Counted from the stretch's first letter, positions 53,035 through 61,952 are shown. The stretch: DNA of 64,000 nt from an uncultured Demequina sp. (GCA_937925595.1 CALALQ010000489.1:1-64000), one strand, 5' to 3'. Numbers and translations: made by a program. Notes: generated from the sequence alone by a model not told the origin.

Positions 53035-55625
53035 ACTCTTCTCGTCCGCGGTCCGACCCGACCCTGATGCTCTCGATCCTCGCGGGTGCTATCTGCCTTG
53101 CCGTCTGGCGGGTTCTCTCCAATCTCCGTCCCGAAGAGGTTCTCTCCATCGTCGAGTCGCTGTTCCCGGTCGCTATCGGCCTGACAGGTATCGCCTCGGC
53201 GCTGGCTACACAACGCTTCCTCGCTACCCGCCGCACGCTCGGCTCCCGCCGTACCTGGGCGGTGGTGCCCGCCGATGAGTTCGAGGCCGGCATCGAATCT
53301 GTCCTGCGGGTCGCTGCCCAACTATCTCGAGCCGACCGAGGCGTCCGAGGCTGGATGGACCGGCCAGCGTCCGCGATCAGGATCAGCCTCCAACACGACG
53401 GGCAGGGCCGGCTTCTCTATCTGATCGGTGTGGCCGAGCGGCAGATGGAGCTGGTGCGTTCAGCCCTTCGCTCCTACCGGGGCATCGGGTTTCGACAGGC
53501 GGACGAGCTGCTTCCGGCCCGGTCAGAGAGGGCACAGGTGACGATGCGAACCGAACTGGTCTTGGCTCGCCCGAGCGTCGAACCATTGGCCCGCCTCGAC
53601 CTCGATCCCGATCCGCTGCAGGCGTTCGCCGCCGCGATCGACGGGCTCGAGGAAGGCGAGGAAGCCAGTGTCCATCTCGACCTCCTCCCGGCCGCCGGCA
53701 GACGCCGCGGCCGGCTCACCGCTCGCCTTGCCCGCGAGGCTCGCCATCTCGGTATCGAGCACGGAACCCTCGCCGAGCGTCTCGGCATAGATCAGAAGAA
53801 ACGAAAGAGCGACCCGGCGACATTGGCCGAGCGGCGAGGCCAGGGCCGCGGCCTCGACGCGAAGCTCCGCGACGGCGGCACTCTCTTCGAAGCGCAAATC
53901 CTGATCCGCACCCGAGCCGCCAGCCGGGTGAGGGCGGGCGCGACGATGAGCAACCTGCTCGCCGCGTTCGAGTCGCTCGGCGACCGCAACTGGCTCAAGG
54001 CCTCCGGCGTCCCGATCCCTGGGTTGGCGTTCCTCGGTTCGGATCTGCCCGGCCGTCGTCGCCGCTTCGATCGCCGCGTCGACTCGGCCCTCTTCAAGCC
54101 TGCCCGGCGCAACGTGCTGACGGTCCGGGAGGTGGCCGGGTTCTTGAAACCGCCCTCTACATACGTGCAGGCCGAGAACGTCGTCCGCTCCGGGGCCATG
54201 CTCTCCCCAGCCCCGGACCTGCCCCAGGTCGATGAGGAGCCCGGCGTGATCCCGATCGGCCGCATCTCCAGCGAGGCTGGCGAGCGGGTAGTGGGTGTCC
54301 CGACCGCCGACACCTTCTTCACCTACATCGCCGGCCGCAGCCGCTTCGGCAAGACGGAGACAGCGCTTTGCCAGTTCCTCCACCTGGTCCGTTCCGGCCA
54401 GGGCGGGCTCTTCCTCGACCCGCACCAGGATGCGATCGAGAGAATGAAGCCCTACCTCACCGACCCAGAGGTCGCAGCACGGGTGATCGAGATCGACCTC
54501 GGTCCGGGCGCAGCGGCAGCGCAGCCGGGTTGGAACCTTTTCGAGCTCGGCGCCGCTGACGCGGGACAGACCGAGGCGAGGATCGAAGCCGTGGTCGACG
54601 CATTCGCCTCGGCGCTTCAATGGGGTGAACGCTCAACGAGAGCGATCAACCTCACCGCGCAGTCCGCGATGGCGCTCGCCTCGATCGCCAGAGTGCTCCC
54701 GTCCGAGCTTTGCCCGACCATCTTCCAACTGCCGACGCTGCTCTCGGATTCGAAATGGCGCAAGGCCGCGTTGCCTTTCCTGCCGCGAGCCTCGCAGGGC
54801 TTTTGGATCGACCGATTCCCCCGGCTGGCCGAAGAGGCGATCACACCTTTGACCAACATGGTCGACCGGCTCCGCGCCTCGGCCGCGGTCACCACTTTGC
54901 TCGGTGCGAGCCGGAGCACCTACCGGATCCGCGAGGCAATGGACCAAGGACAAATCGTCTTGGCCTGTCCTGGCTCTGGCGGCACCCGCGACCGGCTGCT
55001 CGCCAACCTGATCGTCTTCGACCTCCTCCATGCCGCCAAGGCCAGAGCCGACCTGCCCCCGGATCGGCGCCGTCCGTTCTGGGTGTTCCTCGACGAAGTC
55101 CAAACCTTTGACGGCGCTGCGTCCGGCAACCTTGCGGCGTTGCTCGAGCAGGCTGCGAAGTACGGGATCCGGGCGGTGCTGCTCAATCAGAATCCGGAGC
55201 GGCTCACCCCGGCGACCCTTCAGGCGCTCACCACAAACCGCTCCCACCTGATCGCGACAGCGCTCAACTCCAAGGCGGCCTCGTTGATCACGAGGGAATG
55301 GGGCGGGCGCCCTGACCCGTCCGCGATCACTCGCCTACCCAAGTACAGGTTCATCGCCCAAGTGACCAACCACGGTGAGGTCAGCGAACCGTTCGCCTTG
55401 GGTGGCGTCGCCGTTCAAGACCTCTTCGGTGACGGCCACCCAGCCGAGATAAAGGGTGCGGTCGCGCGCCGTGAGCCGGTCGAGGCGCTCGCTCACCTCG
55501 AGACCCTCGACGACCGGATCCTGGCTGCGCTCCAGAACCTCAAGCACAGCCGGTCCGAAGAGGCGGCCGACGAGCCAGAGCCGTCGAACTATGCGCCGCT
55601 TCGAGTTGAGGAGGAAAGCCAATGA
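53031..55625 (+). CDS. VirD4/TraG-like coupling protein
   Basis: This 864-residue membrane ATPase brings the DNA-relaxase complex to the secretion channel. There are two N-terminal hydrophobic segments (LSILAGAICLAVW and VAIGLTGIASALAT). Walker A is AGRSRFGKTE near residue 433, followed by LFLDPHQDAIERM, and Walker B is FWVFLDEVQTF near 682. The C-terminal RAVLLNQNPERL and ATALNSKAASLI segments are TraG/VirD4-like. The GTG at 53031 has GGGAGG 7 nt upstream; an upstream in-frame start lies inside the small gene. Confidence 0.82.
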   Translation: MNSSRPRSDPTLMLSILAGAICLAVWRVLSNLRPEEVLSIVESLFPVAIGLTGIASALATQRFLATRRTLGSRRTWAVVPADEFEAGIESVLRVAAQLSRADRGVRGWMDRPASAIRISLQHDGQGRLLYLIGVAERQMELVRSALRSYRGIGFRQADELLPARSERAQVTMRTELVLARPSVEPLARLDLDPDPLQAFAAAIDGLEEGEEASVHLDLLPAAGRRRGRLTARLAREARHLGIEHGTLAERLGIDQKKRKSDPATLAERRGQGRGLDAKLRDGGTLFEAQILIRTRAASRVRAGATMSNLLAAFESLGDRNWLKASGVPIPGLAFLGSDLPGRRRRFDRRVDSALFKPARRNVLTVREVAGFLKPPSTYVQAENVVRSGAMLSPAPDLPQVDEEPGVIPIGRISSEAGERVVGVPTADTFFTYIAGRSRFGKTETALCQFLHLVRSGQGGLFLDPHQDAIERMKPYLTDPEVAARVIEIDLGPGAAAAQPGWNLFELGAADAGQTEARIEAVVDAFASALQWGERSTRAINLTAQSAMALASIARVLPSELCPTIFQLPTLLSDSKWRKAALPFLPRASQGFWIDRFPRLAEEAITPLTNMVDRLRASAAVTTLLGASRSTYRIREAMDQGQIVLACPGSGGTRDRLLANLIVFDLLHAAKARADLPPDRRRPFWVFLDEVQTFDGAASGNLAALLEQAAKYGIRAVLLNQNPERLTPATLQALTTNRSHLIATALNSKAASLITREWGGRPDPSAITRLPKYRFIAQVTNHGEVSEPFALGGVAVQDLFGDGHPAEIKGAVARREPVEALAHLETLDDRILAALQNLKHSRSEEAADEPEPSNYAPLRVEEESQ

Positions 55626-56566
55626 GCGCCACCTCTGGTCTGCCCAGGAAGAGCGCCGAGATCCTCGCGTCGATCGGCCAGCATCGCGTGCTCACCACTG
55701 AGCAGGTGCGTCGCCTCCATTTGCCGGGCCGGTCCTCGCGGCGAGCGCAACAGTTGCTTGCCCATCTTTGGGCGGCCGGGCTGATCGAACGAGTCCAGGC
55801 GCCGGTCGATCTCCCGCGCCGGCTGTGGTTCTTGAGTCGGTCGGGGGCGCTGGCGGCGAAGGTGTCCGGGATTGTCTCTGAGGTCCCGGCGACGCTCTCG
55901 CCGGAGCAGGTCACCGGGCAGCTTCAGGAACACACGATGGCGGTCAACGACTCGATGATCTGCTTCGCCGAGGCAGCCCGCGAGCGCGGCGACGAGTTCG
56001 GGCCGCTCTCCTGGCGACACGAGGTAACCCACACCTTCGGCAAGGGCCGCGGCCACCGCAGGCAGCTCCTTCGAGCCGACGCCGTCATGACCTACCTTCG
56101 CCTCGAAGGCGACGGGGTCCTGATCGAGCAACGATTCATCGAGGTCGACCGGGCCACACTCGCGACCGATCGCCTCGCCGCCGAGCTCACCGCATACGCC
56201 CGCCTAAACAGGGCCGAGGATGATCTCGGCGAACCGGCCTGGCGCTCCACCTACCCAGCCTTCCCGCCAGTGCTCTGTATCCTGGCCGGCGCCTCGCGGG
56301 AAGCCTTGGAAAGGCGACGCTCAACCACCATCGCGCTGCTCGCGAGTGACCCGGAGCTCACCCGAGCCCCCGAGGTCAGCGTGCTCTTCTGCCTCGACTT
56401 GGACCTGCGAGAGCACGGTCCCTTCGAAGCGATCTTCACCGGACCCCGCGACCGCCAGCCAGTCAACTGGCTAGGCCAACCGTCAGAGAGGGGCAACTTA
56501 TGGCGGCCGCCAAGAACAGGACCGAGGCTGGAACCGGCTGGCAGGTCCTCCACGGTGACTGCGTAG
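55622..56566 (+). CDS. Replication-relaxation family protein
   Basis: This 314-residue protein has an N-terminal winged helix (ILASIGQHRVLTTEQVRRLH, RAQQLLAHLWAAGLIERV) and a C-terminal domain with conserved acidic and lysine/arginine-rich stretches (LRADAVMTYL, FIEVDRATLATDRLAAEL). This matches the replication-relaxation family, linked to plasmid and conjugative-element replication or mobilisation. As no classical MOB relaxase is seen, it is the best candidate for recognising the origin of transfer. Its last 67 nt overlap the next gene in a different frame. Confidence 0.7.
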   Translation: MSATSGLPRKSAEILASIGQHRVLTTEQVRRLHLPGRSSRRAQQLLAHLWAAGLIERVQAPVDLPRRLWFLSRSGALAAKVSGIVSEVPATLSPEQVTGQLQEHTMAVNDSMICFAEAARERGDEFGPLSWRHEVTHTFGKGRGHRRQLLRADAVMTYLRLEGDGVLIEQRFIEVDRATLATDRLAAELTAYARLNRAEDDLGEPAWRSTYPAFPPVLCILAGASREALERRRSTTIALLASDPELTRAPEVSVLFCLDLDLREHGPFEAIFTGPRDRQPVNWLGQPSERGNLWRPPRTGPRLEPAGRSSTVTA

Positions 56567-57567
56567 AAGTACTCGGCGGTATCGCGCCGGAAAGTGTCGA
56601 TGCCGTGGTCACCGATCCGCCGTATGCGATCTCGAACTTCCAAAGCGGCGACGAGGCCTGGCACGCCGAAGCGATCCGCGACCAGGCCCGCACAGGCGAT
56701 GCTCCGCTGAGTCTCGGTGACGGGTTCGAGCTCTGGTGCGAGCACTGGGCCTCCGAGTGCCTTCGAGCCATGCGTCCCGGCGCCCACATGCTCGCCTTCT
56801 GCGCGCCACGAACCTTCCACCGCCTTGTGACCGGCATCGAGAAAGCTGGCTTCGAGATCCGCGATGTCTTGATGTGGCTGTACTCGAGCGGGATGCCGAA
56901 GTCCAGGCGCCTACCCGGCGACCGAGGCACAGCTCTCAAGCCCGCCTACGAACCGATCCTCCTCGCCCGCAAACCACCCGACGGGACAGTCGAAGAAACG
57001 ATCGACGCTCACGGCACCGGGGCGTTGGAAATCGGACGCTGCCGGACCAACGACCGCTGGCCCCCCAACGCGCTCTTCACCCACAGCCACCGCTGCCACG
57101 AAGGTCGGTGCGCGAGAAACTGCGCGGTCAGACAGGCGGAGGCGGGAGGAGCCGAGCATCGCCAGAAACCCCAGGTTCCGATCGGTCGGGTCTTTTACTG
57201 CTCCAAGGCATCCCGCCGCGAACGCGACGCCGGCTGCGACAACCTGCCAGCCCGCCAGGTCGATCTGTTCCCCCGAGCGGGGCGACACAAGACGGGACGA
57301 TCACGACCCGTTCGAAATCCACATCCGACCGTGAAGCCGATCGATGTGATGCGGTGGCTGGTCAGGCTGACCTGCCCCGAAGATGGTCTGGTGCTGGATC
57401 CGTTTTGCGGCTCCGGCACAACCGGCATCGCCTGCTCGCTCGAAGGACGCCGCTTCCTCGGGATCGAACGCGACGAGACGTTCGCCGAGGTCGCCAAGAC
57501 CCGCATCAGTCACTGGTCCAAGCAACCGGAGGACGATCCCGACCCTTTAGACCGGAGCGCGAAATGA
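56500..57567 (+). CDS. DNA N6-adenine/N4-cytosine methyltransferase
   Basis: This 355-residue amino-methyltransferase of beta order has catalytic motif DPPY (D39-Y42) near the N terminus. The SAM-binding motif DPFCGSGTTG is at about 300, preceded by NPHPTVKPIDVMRWLVRL. A cysteine/histidine-rich insert (HSHRCHEGRCARNC) lies in the middle of the target-recognition region and may bind zinc. No cognate nuclease is adjacent. The ATG at 56500 lies 67 nt inside the preceding gene, the largest overlap of the operon, with GAGAGGGG as ribosome site. Confidence 0.85.
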   Translation: MAAAKNRTEAGTGWQVLHGDCVEVLGGIAPESVDAVVTDPPYAISNFQSGDEAWHAEAIRDQARTGDAPLSLGDGFELWCEHWASECLRAMRPGAHMLAFCAPRTFHRLVTGIEKAGFEIRDVLMWLYSSGMPKSRRLPGDRGTALKPAYEPILLARKPPDGTVEETIDAHGTGALEIGRCRTNDRWPPNALFTHSHRCHEGRCARNCAVRQAEAGGAEHRQKPQVPIGRVFYCSKASRRERDAGCDNLPARQVDLFPRAGRHKTGRSRPVRNPHPTVKPIDVMRWLVRLTCPEDGLVLDPFCGSGTTGIACSLEGRRFLGIERDETFAEVAKTRISHWSKQPEDDPDPLDRSAK

Positions 57568-57881
57568 GCCCGCGCTATCCAGGGCAACCGGACGAACTCA
57601 AGCTGGCACCGGAGTCGATCGAGGCATTGGCTCGGCGTCTCGCCGAGCTGATCGATTCCAAGAATGACCCGCCGTCCGAGCAGCGGTTCATCTCCGCCGA
57701 GGAGGTAGCCCGACGCTGGAACGTCGGTCGCCGGTGGGTCTACGAGCATGCCGAAGAACTCGGTGCCCGCCGTCTCGGGGACGGACCGAAACCCCGGCTT
57801 CGCTTCGATGCCGAAGAGGTCGCCGAACACCTCGGCGGCCAAGACCGCACCCCCGGCCCGCGAACCCGCAGGCGCAGGTAG
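57564..57881 (+). CDS. Excisionase-like helix-turn-helix protein
   Basis: This 105-residue protein has a MerR/Xis-type winged helix (RFISAEEVARRWNVGRRWVY, then LRFDAEEVAEHLGG). Such small DNA-binding proteins direct excision by tyrosine integrases or regulate element genes. Last gene of the overlapping operon; a 208-nt spacer with two hairpins separates it from the next gene. Confidence 0.72.
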   Translation: MSPRYPGQPDELKLAPESIEALARRLAELIDSKNDPPSEQRFISAEEVARRWNVGRRWVYEHAEELGARRLGDGPKPRLRFDAEEVAEHLGGQDRTPGPRTRRRR

Positions 57882-57960
57882 GAGGCGATGGTCGGCGATG
57901 TCGGTTTTCGACTCGCTTTTTCGCGCGAGCAGAGCTAAGTTCGACCAGCAACATAAGTGT

Positions 57961-58018
57961 GGCCGGGACGGCGCAGCAACGCCATCCCGGCCGGGCGCCG
58001 AAGGATGTGCTTCGGCGC
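57961..58018. repeat. Two tandem GC-rich inverted repeats
   Basis: The first hairpin pairs GGCCGGGACGGCG (57961-57973) with CGCCATCCCGGCC (57980-57992), 12 of 13 bp. The second pairs GCGCCGAAG (57995-58003) with CTTCGGCGC (58010-58018), 9 of 9 bp. No T-tract follows. They could be part of an attenuator, an origin of transfer or an excisionase/integrase arm site. Confidence 0.6.
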
Positions 58019-58089
58019 ACACCCAGCCTAACCCGGCTGGACCGGTGTGCCGCCCCTTCCTCGACGCCACAACCGCGAGGAGGCACCCG

Positions 58090-58464
58090 ATGCCAAAAGC
58101 GAACACAGACGGACCGGAGATGCGAACGACCGACGGCGGCGACCGGATCTCGGTCGAGCTGCTGCGCATCTACCTGACCTGGGTTCTCAGTCACGACGTG
58201 GTCAGCGACAAGGTCCACGACCTGGTCTTCGACCATGTCGTCGGCGGACACCTTCACCCAACGGTTGCCGCGACATCGCTCCGGCAAATCGTTAGCGAAA
58301 CGATCGACGCCGCAACAGATCAGGACTGGCAAGTCGTCTTCGACGCGCTCGTCTCGGATGCGCGCGAGGCTGCCCCTGAGCTGGGAGCGATGCCGGCGTC
58401 AGAGTCCTCCAGGTTCCAACAATTGAAGGAAGCGGCTCGTCGGTATCGGGCAGGGAGAGGCTGA
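58090..58464 (+). CDS. Hypothetical protein adjacent to integrase
   Basis: This 124-residue protein starts at ATG 58090 with GAGGAGG upstream and touches the integrase start (TGATG). It is mainly helical and acidic (LLRIYLTWVLSHDVVSDKVH, SLRQIVSETIDAATDQDW). No family recognised. Its tight coupling to the integrase suggests a role in integration, excision or its control. Confidence 0.65.
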   Translation: MPKANTDGPEMRTTDGGDRISVELLRIYLTWVLSHDVVSDKVHDLVFDHVVGGHLHPTVAATSLRQIVSETIDAATDQDWQVVFDALVSDAREAAPELGAMPASESSRFQQLKEAARRYRAGRG

Positions 58465-59996
58465 TGTCGAAGGCGACAGGCGAGGTCAAGGAGCGCGAAT
58501 GGAAGGCCGGCAAGAAGTTCGCGCTCCGCTTCCGGGCCTACGGCAAGCGCCGGTACCTGACGCTCGGCTACGAGCACGACGGCTGGACCCGCAAGCGGGC
58601 CGAGGAAGAGCTCGCCAACGTCCTCGTCGATGTCAGACGCGGTATTTGGGTGCCGCCCAAGAAGAATGACCCGAAGTCCAGACCGGACACCGAAGACGAC
58701 GAGGTGCCGACCTTTGGTCCGTTCGCCCGCAAGCTGGTTGCTTCCCGGCAGGGTGAGGTGTCGGAGGGCACGATCGAGAAAGAGGAATGGGCACTCGGAT
58801 ACCTAGTCGGGTTCTTCGCCGATTGGCCTCTTCCGGAGATCGACGTCGAGGCGGTCGACGGCTTCAGGCGACATATGGTCGCCGAGTCCGAGTCGCGTCG
58901 CCGCGCAATCGAGCGTCGCCGGCCGAAACGAGACAAGAGAGGCAACCCGCTCCGGCCGCTATCAGCGAGCTCAATCAACCAGATACTCGGCTTCCTCCAG
59001 TCGATCCTCACGATCGCCCGTGAGTACGGGCATGTGAAGGAGAACGCCGCGGTTGGCAGGCGCCGCCGACTCAAGGTGCGGCCTAAGCGACCGGTGTATC
59101 TCGACTCCTCCCGTCAGATCGAGGCGCTGCTCCAAGCGGCAGACGAGTTGGACCGGAACCCTCGCTACCGGTTGTCTCACCGGCTCGCGATCGTCGCCAC
59201 GCTCCTATTCGCCGGGCCGCGTGCCCAGGAGCTCTGCTACCTGCTCTTGCGCGACCTCGACCTGACGGTGGACCGGATCATGGTTGGCCGCTCGAAAACC
59301 CAGGCCGGACTCAGGGAGATCAAGATCGTCCCGATCCTCCACGGAATCCTTGACGACCACGTAGCTGACTTGGACCACACGGGCCCTGACGATCTCGTCT
59401 TCCCGACCGAAGAAGGCGGGCGCCGCGACGTGGGTGCTCTGCTCTCCCGAATGCTCCAGCCGATCTTCGACCGCGCCAACGAGCTGCTCATCGCCGCGGG
59501 AGAGGTTCCCCTACCGAAAGGTCTCACCACCCACAAGCTACGTCACACATTCGCGTCGATCCTGATCGCCTGCGGGGAGGATCCGATCACGCTCATGGCT
59601 CAGATCGGTCACACCGATCCAGGGTTCACGCTTCGCGTTTACGCCCACATGATGAGCCGCGACCCCGAGGAGAGGGCACGTCTCAAAGCGCTAGTCGAAG
59701 GCAAGACACGCTTACTGAAAGGCAGAGACCGTCATCTTCGCCCACGCGACTACGAGCAGCCGATCCTGAGAGTCCTCGCCGACCTCGGCGGCAGCGCCAC
59801 CAGATGCGAGATCGCCAAACAAGTCCGCAAAGACCTCGGCCCGAGAATGACCCCGACCGATCGGGAGCGGGTTCCGAGTGGCATGCTGCGCTGGGAAACC
59901 CATCTCTCGAAAGCGAGAACGAACCTGATCCGCAAGGGGCTCATCAAGCCCGGCTCGCCTAGAGGTCGATGGGAGCTTGCCCGTGCTCCGGGCTGA
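58464..59996 (+). CDS. Tyrosine integrase with C-terminal Mrr-N-like winged helix
   Basis: This is a 510-residue site-specific recombinase. An N-terminal arm-binding domain (KKFALRFRAYGKRRYLTLGY) and a SAM-like core-binding domain precede the catalytic domain with R in FAGPRAQELCYLL (about 247-259), HKLRHTFAS (about 355-364), and H plus nucleophilic Y in IGHTDPGFTLRVYAHMM (about 380-396). After the usual end it continues for about 80 residues (429-507): YEQPILRVLADLGGSATRCE, PSGMLRWETHLSKARTNLI and KPGSPRGRWELA. This is the pattern of the N-terminal DNA-binding domain of Mrr restriction enzymes. Such a fusion is unusual and could add DNA-site or methylation sensing. Confidence 0.85.
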   Translation: MSKATGEVKEREWKAGKKFALRFRAYGKRRYLTLGYEHDGWTRKRAEEELANVLVDVRRGIWVPPKKNDPKSRPDTEDDEVPTFGPFARKLVASRQGEVSEGTIEKEEWALGYLVGFFADWPLPEIDVEAVDGFRRHMVAESESRRRAIERRRPKRDKRGNPLRPLSASSINQILGFLQSILTIAREYGHVKENAAVGRRRRLKVRPKRPVYLDSSRQIEALLQAADELDRNPRYRLSHRLAIVATLLFAGPRAQELCYLLLRDLDLTVDRIMVGRSKTQAGLREIKIVPILHGILDDHVADLDHTGPDDLVFPTEEGGRRDVGALLSRMLQPIFDRANELLIAAGEVPLPKGLTTHKLRHTFASILIACGEDPITLMAQIGHTDPGFTLRVYAHMMSRDPEERARLKALVEGKTRLLKGRDRHLRPRDYEQPILRVLADLGGSATRCEIAKQVRKDLGPRMTPTDRERVPSGMLRWETHLSKARTNLIRKGLIKPGSPRGRWELARAPG

Positions 59997-60145
59997 ACCG
60001 TCCCTCGTCAACTTGGCTTCGTGGTGGCTTCAGGGAAGAGAAACGGTCTCTCTCTTGAATCGTGGCGCACTAGCCGGACGCGAATGGAATCGCGCCGGTT
60101 GGCCGCGTAGAATGCAGATATTCCCGACCAGCACAGGAGATAACG

Positions 60146-61048
60146 GTGAGCAATGATCGTGAACTGGCGGCGCTCGTCGGCCTCCTCAGGATCAAAGAGG
60201 TGCGCCGGAGCGATGTCGCCGAGATCGTCCAAGAGGAAGGCAGCGCGGTCGAGGTGCTTCGCAAGCAGCTCGACTCTGTGGAGCTGTCGCTGTTCGACAC
60301 TGACTCTCAGAGCACCGAGGTCCGCCTCGAAACAGCGATAGACGAGGCCGCCGCCGCGATCAAAGCGTGGAGAGGTGTGGGGATGCGCCTCTTTGGTGTG
60401 CTGGACCCTGGCTATCCGGTGAACTTGCGCTCTGTCTACGATCGACCCCCGATCCTGTTCGTCCGGGGTGAGCTGACCGACGCTGACACCCGGTCCATCG
60501 CGGTCGTCGGAACGCGGAAGGCATCACCGGACGCACTAGAGGCGGCGAGCGCTGCCGCCCAGGGTCTGACCGAGGCTGGCTACACGGTGTTCAGCGGACT
60601 GGCCGCCGGGGTTGACACAGCCGCCCACCGGGGCGCGATAGATGCCGGCGGCCGTACCGTCGCGGTGATCGGTACTGGTCTTCGCCGGTCCTACCCGAAA
60701 GCGAACGTGGAGCTTCAACAGAAGCTGGGCCAGGAGTTCGCCGTTGTGTCCCAGTTTTGGCCTGATCAGCCACCCACGAGATACACGTTCCCGATGAGGA
60801 ACGCGGTCATGTCCGGACTCTCTCAGGCGACGCTCGTAATCGAGGCCTCGAACACCAGTGGCGCCCGGACACAGGCCCGGCTTGCGCTCGAGCACGGACG
60901 ACCGGTATTTCTCATGAGACGGCTACTCAGCCATGGCTGGGCTCAAGACTACGCCGAGCGACCAGGCACCTATGTGGTCGACGATGTCAGCGAGGTGATC
61001 GAGCGCCTCGACGTGCTCACCAGCGACGCCGAGCTTCTCACCGCTTAA
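60146..61048 (+). CDS. DprA-like (SMF/Rossmann) protein
   Basis: This 300-residue protein has a Rossmann-type domain with the DprA signatures RSIAVVGTRKAS, FSGLAAGVDTAAHRGAI, TVAVIGTGLRRSYPKAN, and a late SGARTQARLALEHGRPVF. In competence, DprA loads RecA on single-stranded DNA; this short accessory copy lacks obvious competence neighbours. It is followed 14 nt later by a ComF-like phosphoribosyltransferase. DprA-like/PRTase pairs occur, as I recall, in PsyrTA-type toxin-antitoxin and defence loci. The GTG has AGGAGATAAC upstream, and TAGAAT about 40 nt upstream may be its -10 box. Confidence 0.8.
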   Translation: MSNDRELAALVGLLRIKEVRRSDVAEIVQEEGSAVEVLRKQLDSVELSLFDTDSQSTEVRLETAIDEAAAAIKAWRGVGMRLFGVLDPGYPVNLRSVYDRPPILFVRGELTDADTRSIAVVGTRKASPDALEAASAAAQGLTEAGYTVFSGLAAGVDTAAHRGAIDAGGRTVAVIGTGLRRSYPKANVELQQKLGQEFAVVSQFWPDQPPTRYTFPMRNAVMSGLSQATLVIEASNTSGARTQARLALEHGRPVFLMRRLLSHGWAQDYAERPGTYVVDDVSEVIERLDVLTSDAELLTA

Positions 61049-61062
61049 GCTCGAGTCTGCCA

Positions 61063-61800
61063 GTGGCCCCCACGGTCGGAGATCTAAGCGACCCGTACGG
61101 GTACTTCATGCGCAACCCGAGGCCAGGCGGAGATCGTGTCTGTCCTCGCTGCTTCGGGTTCAAACGGACGACCTACAACCTCTGTCGACCCTGCTCCGGA
61201 CAACCTGCCTACTGCGACGCGATCGTCCCGATCACCTACAGCCTCAACCGCGGCCAGATGCACCTGGCTCTACGCGACTACAAAGACGGGCAGACAAACG
61301 AGACCAGACGAAAGTTCACGCTCGACCTGGCGGCCGTCCTGTGGAGGTTCCTCGATGACCACGAACGCTGCGTGGCCGCGAAGGCCGGTGTAGGTAGCTT
61401 CGATGTCGTCACGATCGTCCCACCGGGCAAGGCGATCCCCGATCGCCCCCGTGTTCTCCTTCGCGAAATCGTGGGCAGGATCTGCGTTCCGACCGCCTCA
61501 CGCTACCGAGAGACCCTCGTACGAACCACGGTTCCCGCTTCGGATCACCAGTACACGGAAGGCCGATTCGACGCCACCGAAACCCTGGCCGGAGACTCGG
61601 TCTTGCTCATCGACGACACCTGGACAACCGGCGCGAGCGTCCAGGACGCGGCCCGCGCCCTCAAACAAGCCGGAGCTAGCGCCGTCGGACACGTGGCGCT
61701 AGGACGGCACGTTGGCGACGCCTACGAAGACCACAACGAGATCTTCGACGGGCTACCCAAACCCTTCGACTGGAACATCTGCGCGGTCCACAACTCATGA
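61063..61800 (+). CDS. ComF-like phosphoribosyltransferase with zinc ribbon
   Basis: This 245-residue protein starts at GTG 61063. An N-terminal zinc ribbon (CPRCFGFKRTTYNLCRPC) is followed by a type I phosphoribosyltransferase domain. The PRPP-binding loop is VLLIDDTWTTGAS. TYSLNRGQMHLALRDYKDG before it resembles ComF. Known relatives act in purine salvage or competence; the tight link to a DprA-like gene in a defence-type neighbourhood suggests nucleotide signalling or an antitoxin role. Substrate base unknown. Confidence 0.8.
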   Translation: MAPTVGDLSDPYGYFMRNPRPGGDRVCPRCFGFKRTTYNLCRPCSGQPAYCDAIVPITYSLNRGQMHLALRDYKDGQTNETRRKFTLDLAAVLWRFLDDHERCVAAKAGVGSFDVVTIVPPGKAIPDRPRVLLREIVGRICVPTASRYRETLVRTTVPASDHQYTEGRFDATETLAGDSVLLIDDTWTTGASVQDAARALKQAGASAVGHVALGRHVGDAYEDHNEIFDGLPKPFDWNICAVHNS

Positions 61801-61802
61801 CT

Positions 61803-61850
61803 TCAGCCGGTGTTCGATCGTGCGAACGAGCTGCTCGTCGCTGCGGGGAG
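61803..61850 (+). pseudogene. Short integrase gene relic
   Basis: About 48 nt directly after the PRTase stop encode QPVFDRANELLVAAG. The corresponding stretch of the integrase at 59457-59502 encodes QPIFDRANELLIAAG. DNA identity is about 80 percent with mostly third-position changes, so this is a scrap of a related integrase gene, not a recent copy of this one. 61851-61952 shows nothing else. Confidence 0.6.
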
Positions 61851-61952
61851 GCAACCATCGGCGATCCAGTGCAGCACTTCGGTCTGTGCCTCATTGAGGC
61901 GAGCTGGGCTGCGGAGCTTTTGATCGGTATCTGACTCTATGATCGAGTCCGA

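Larger units (their letters stand above)
43961..59996 (+). mobile_element. Integrative conjugative element core (transfer operon plus integrase)
   Basis: Fifteen consecutive plus-strand genes run from a TcpC-like protein to a tyrosine integrase. They provide VirB4-, VirB6- and VirD4-like proteins, a cell-wall hydrolase, two DNA methyltransferases and an excisionase-like HTH protein. Successive genes up to 57881 overlap, usually by exactly 4 nt. No attachment-site repeat or tRNA target could be found, so the true ends are unknown. The defence genes beyond 60146 may be cargo. No canonical MOB relaxase is recognised. Confidence 0.8.

Noticed and set aside
53523..54620. 365-residue minus-strand open frame
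   Set aside because: Antisense to the VirD4-like coupling protein, whose ATPase motifs are intact.
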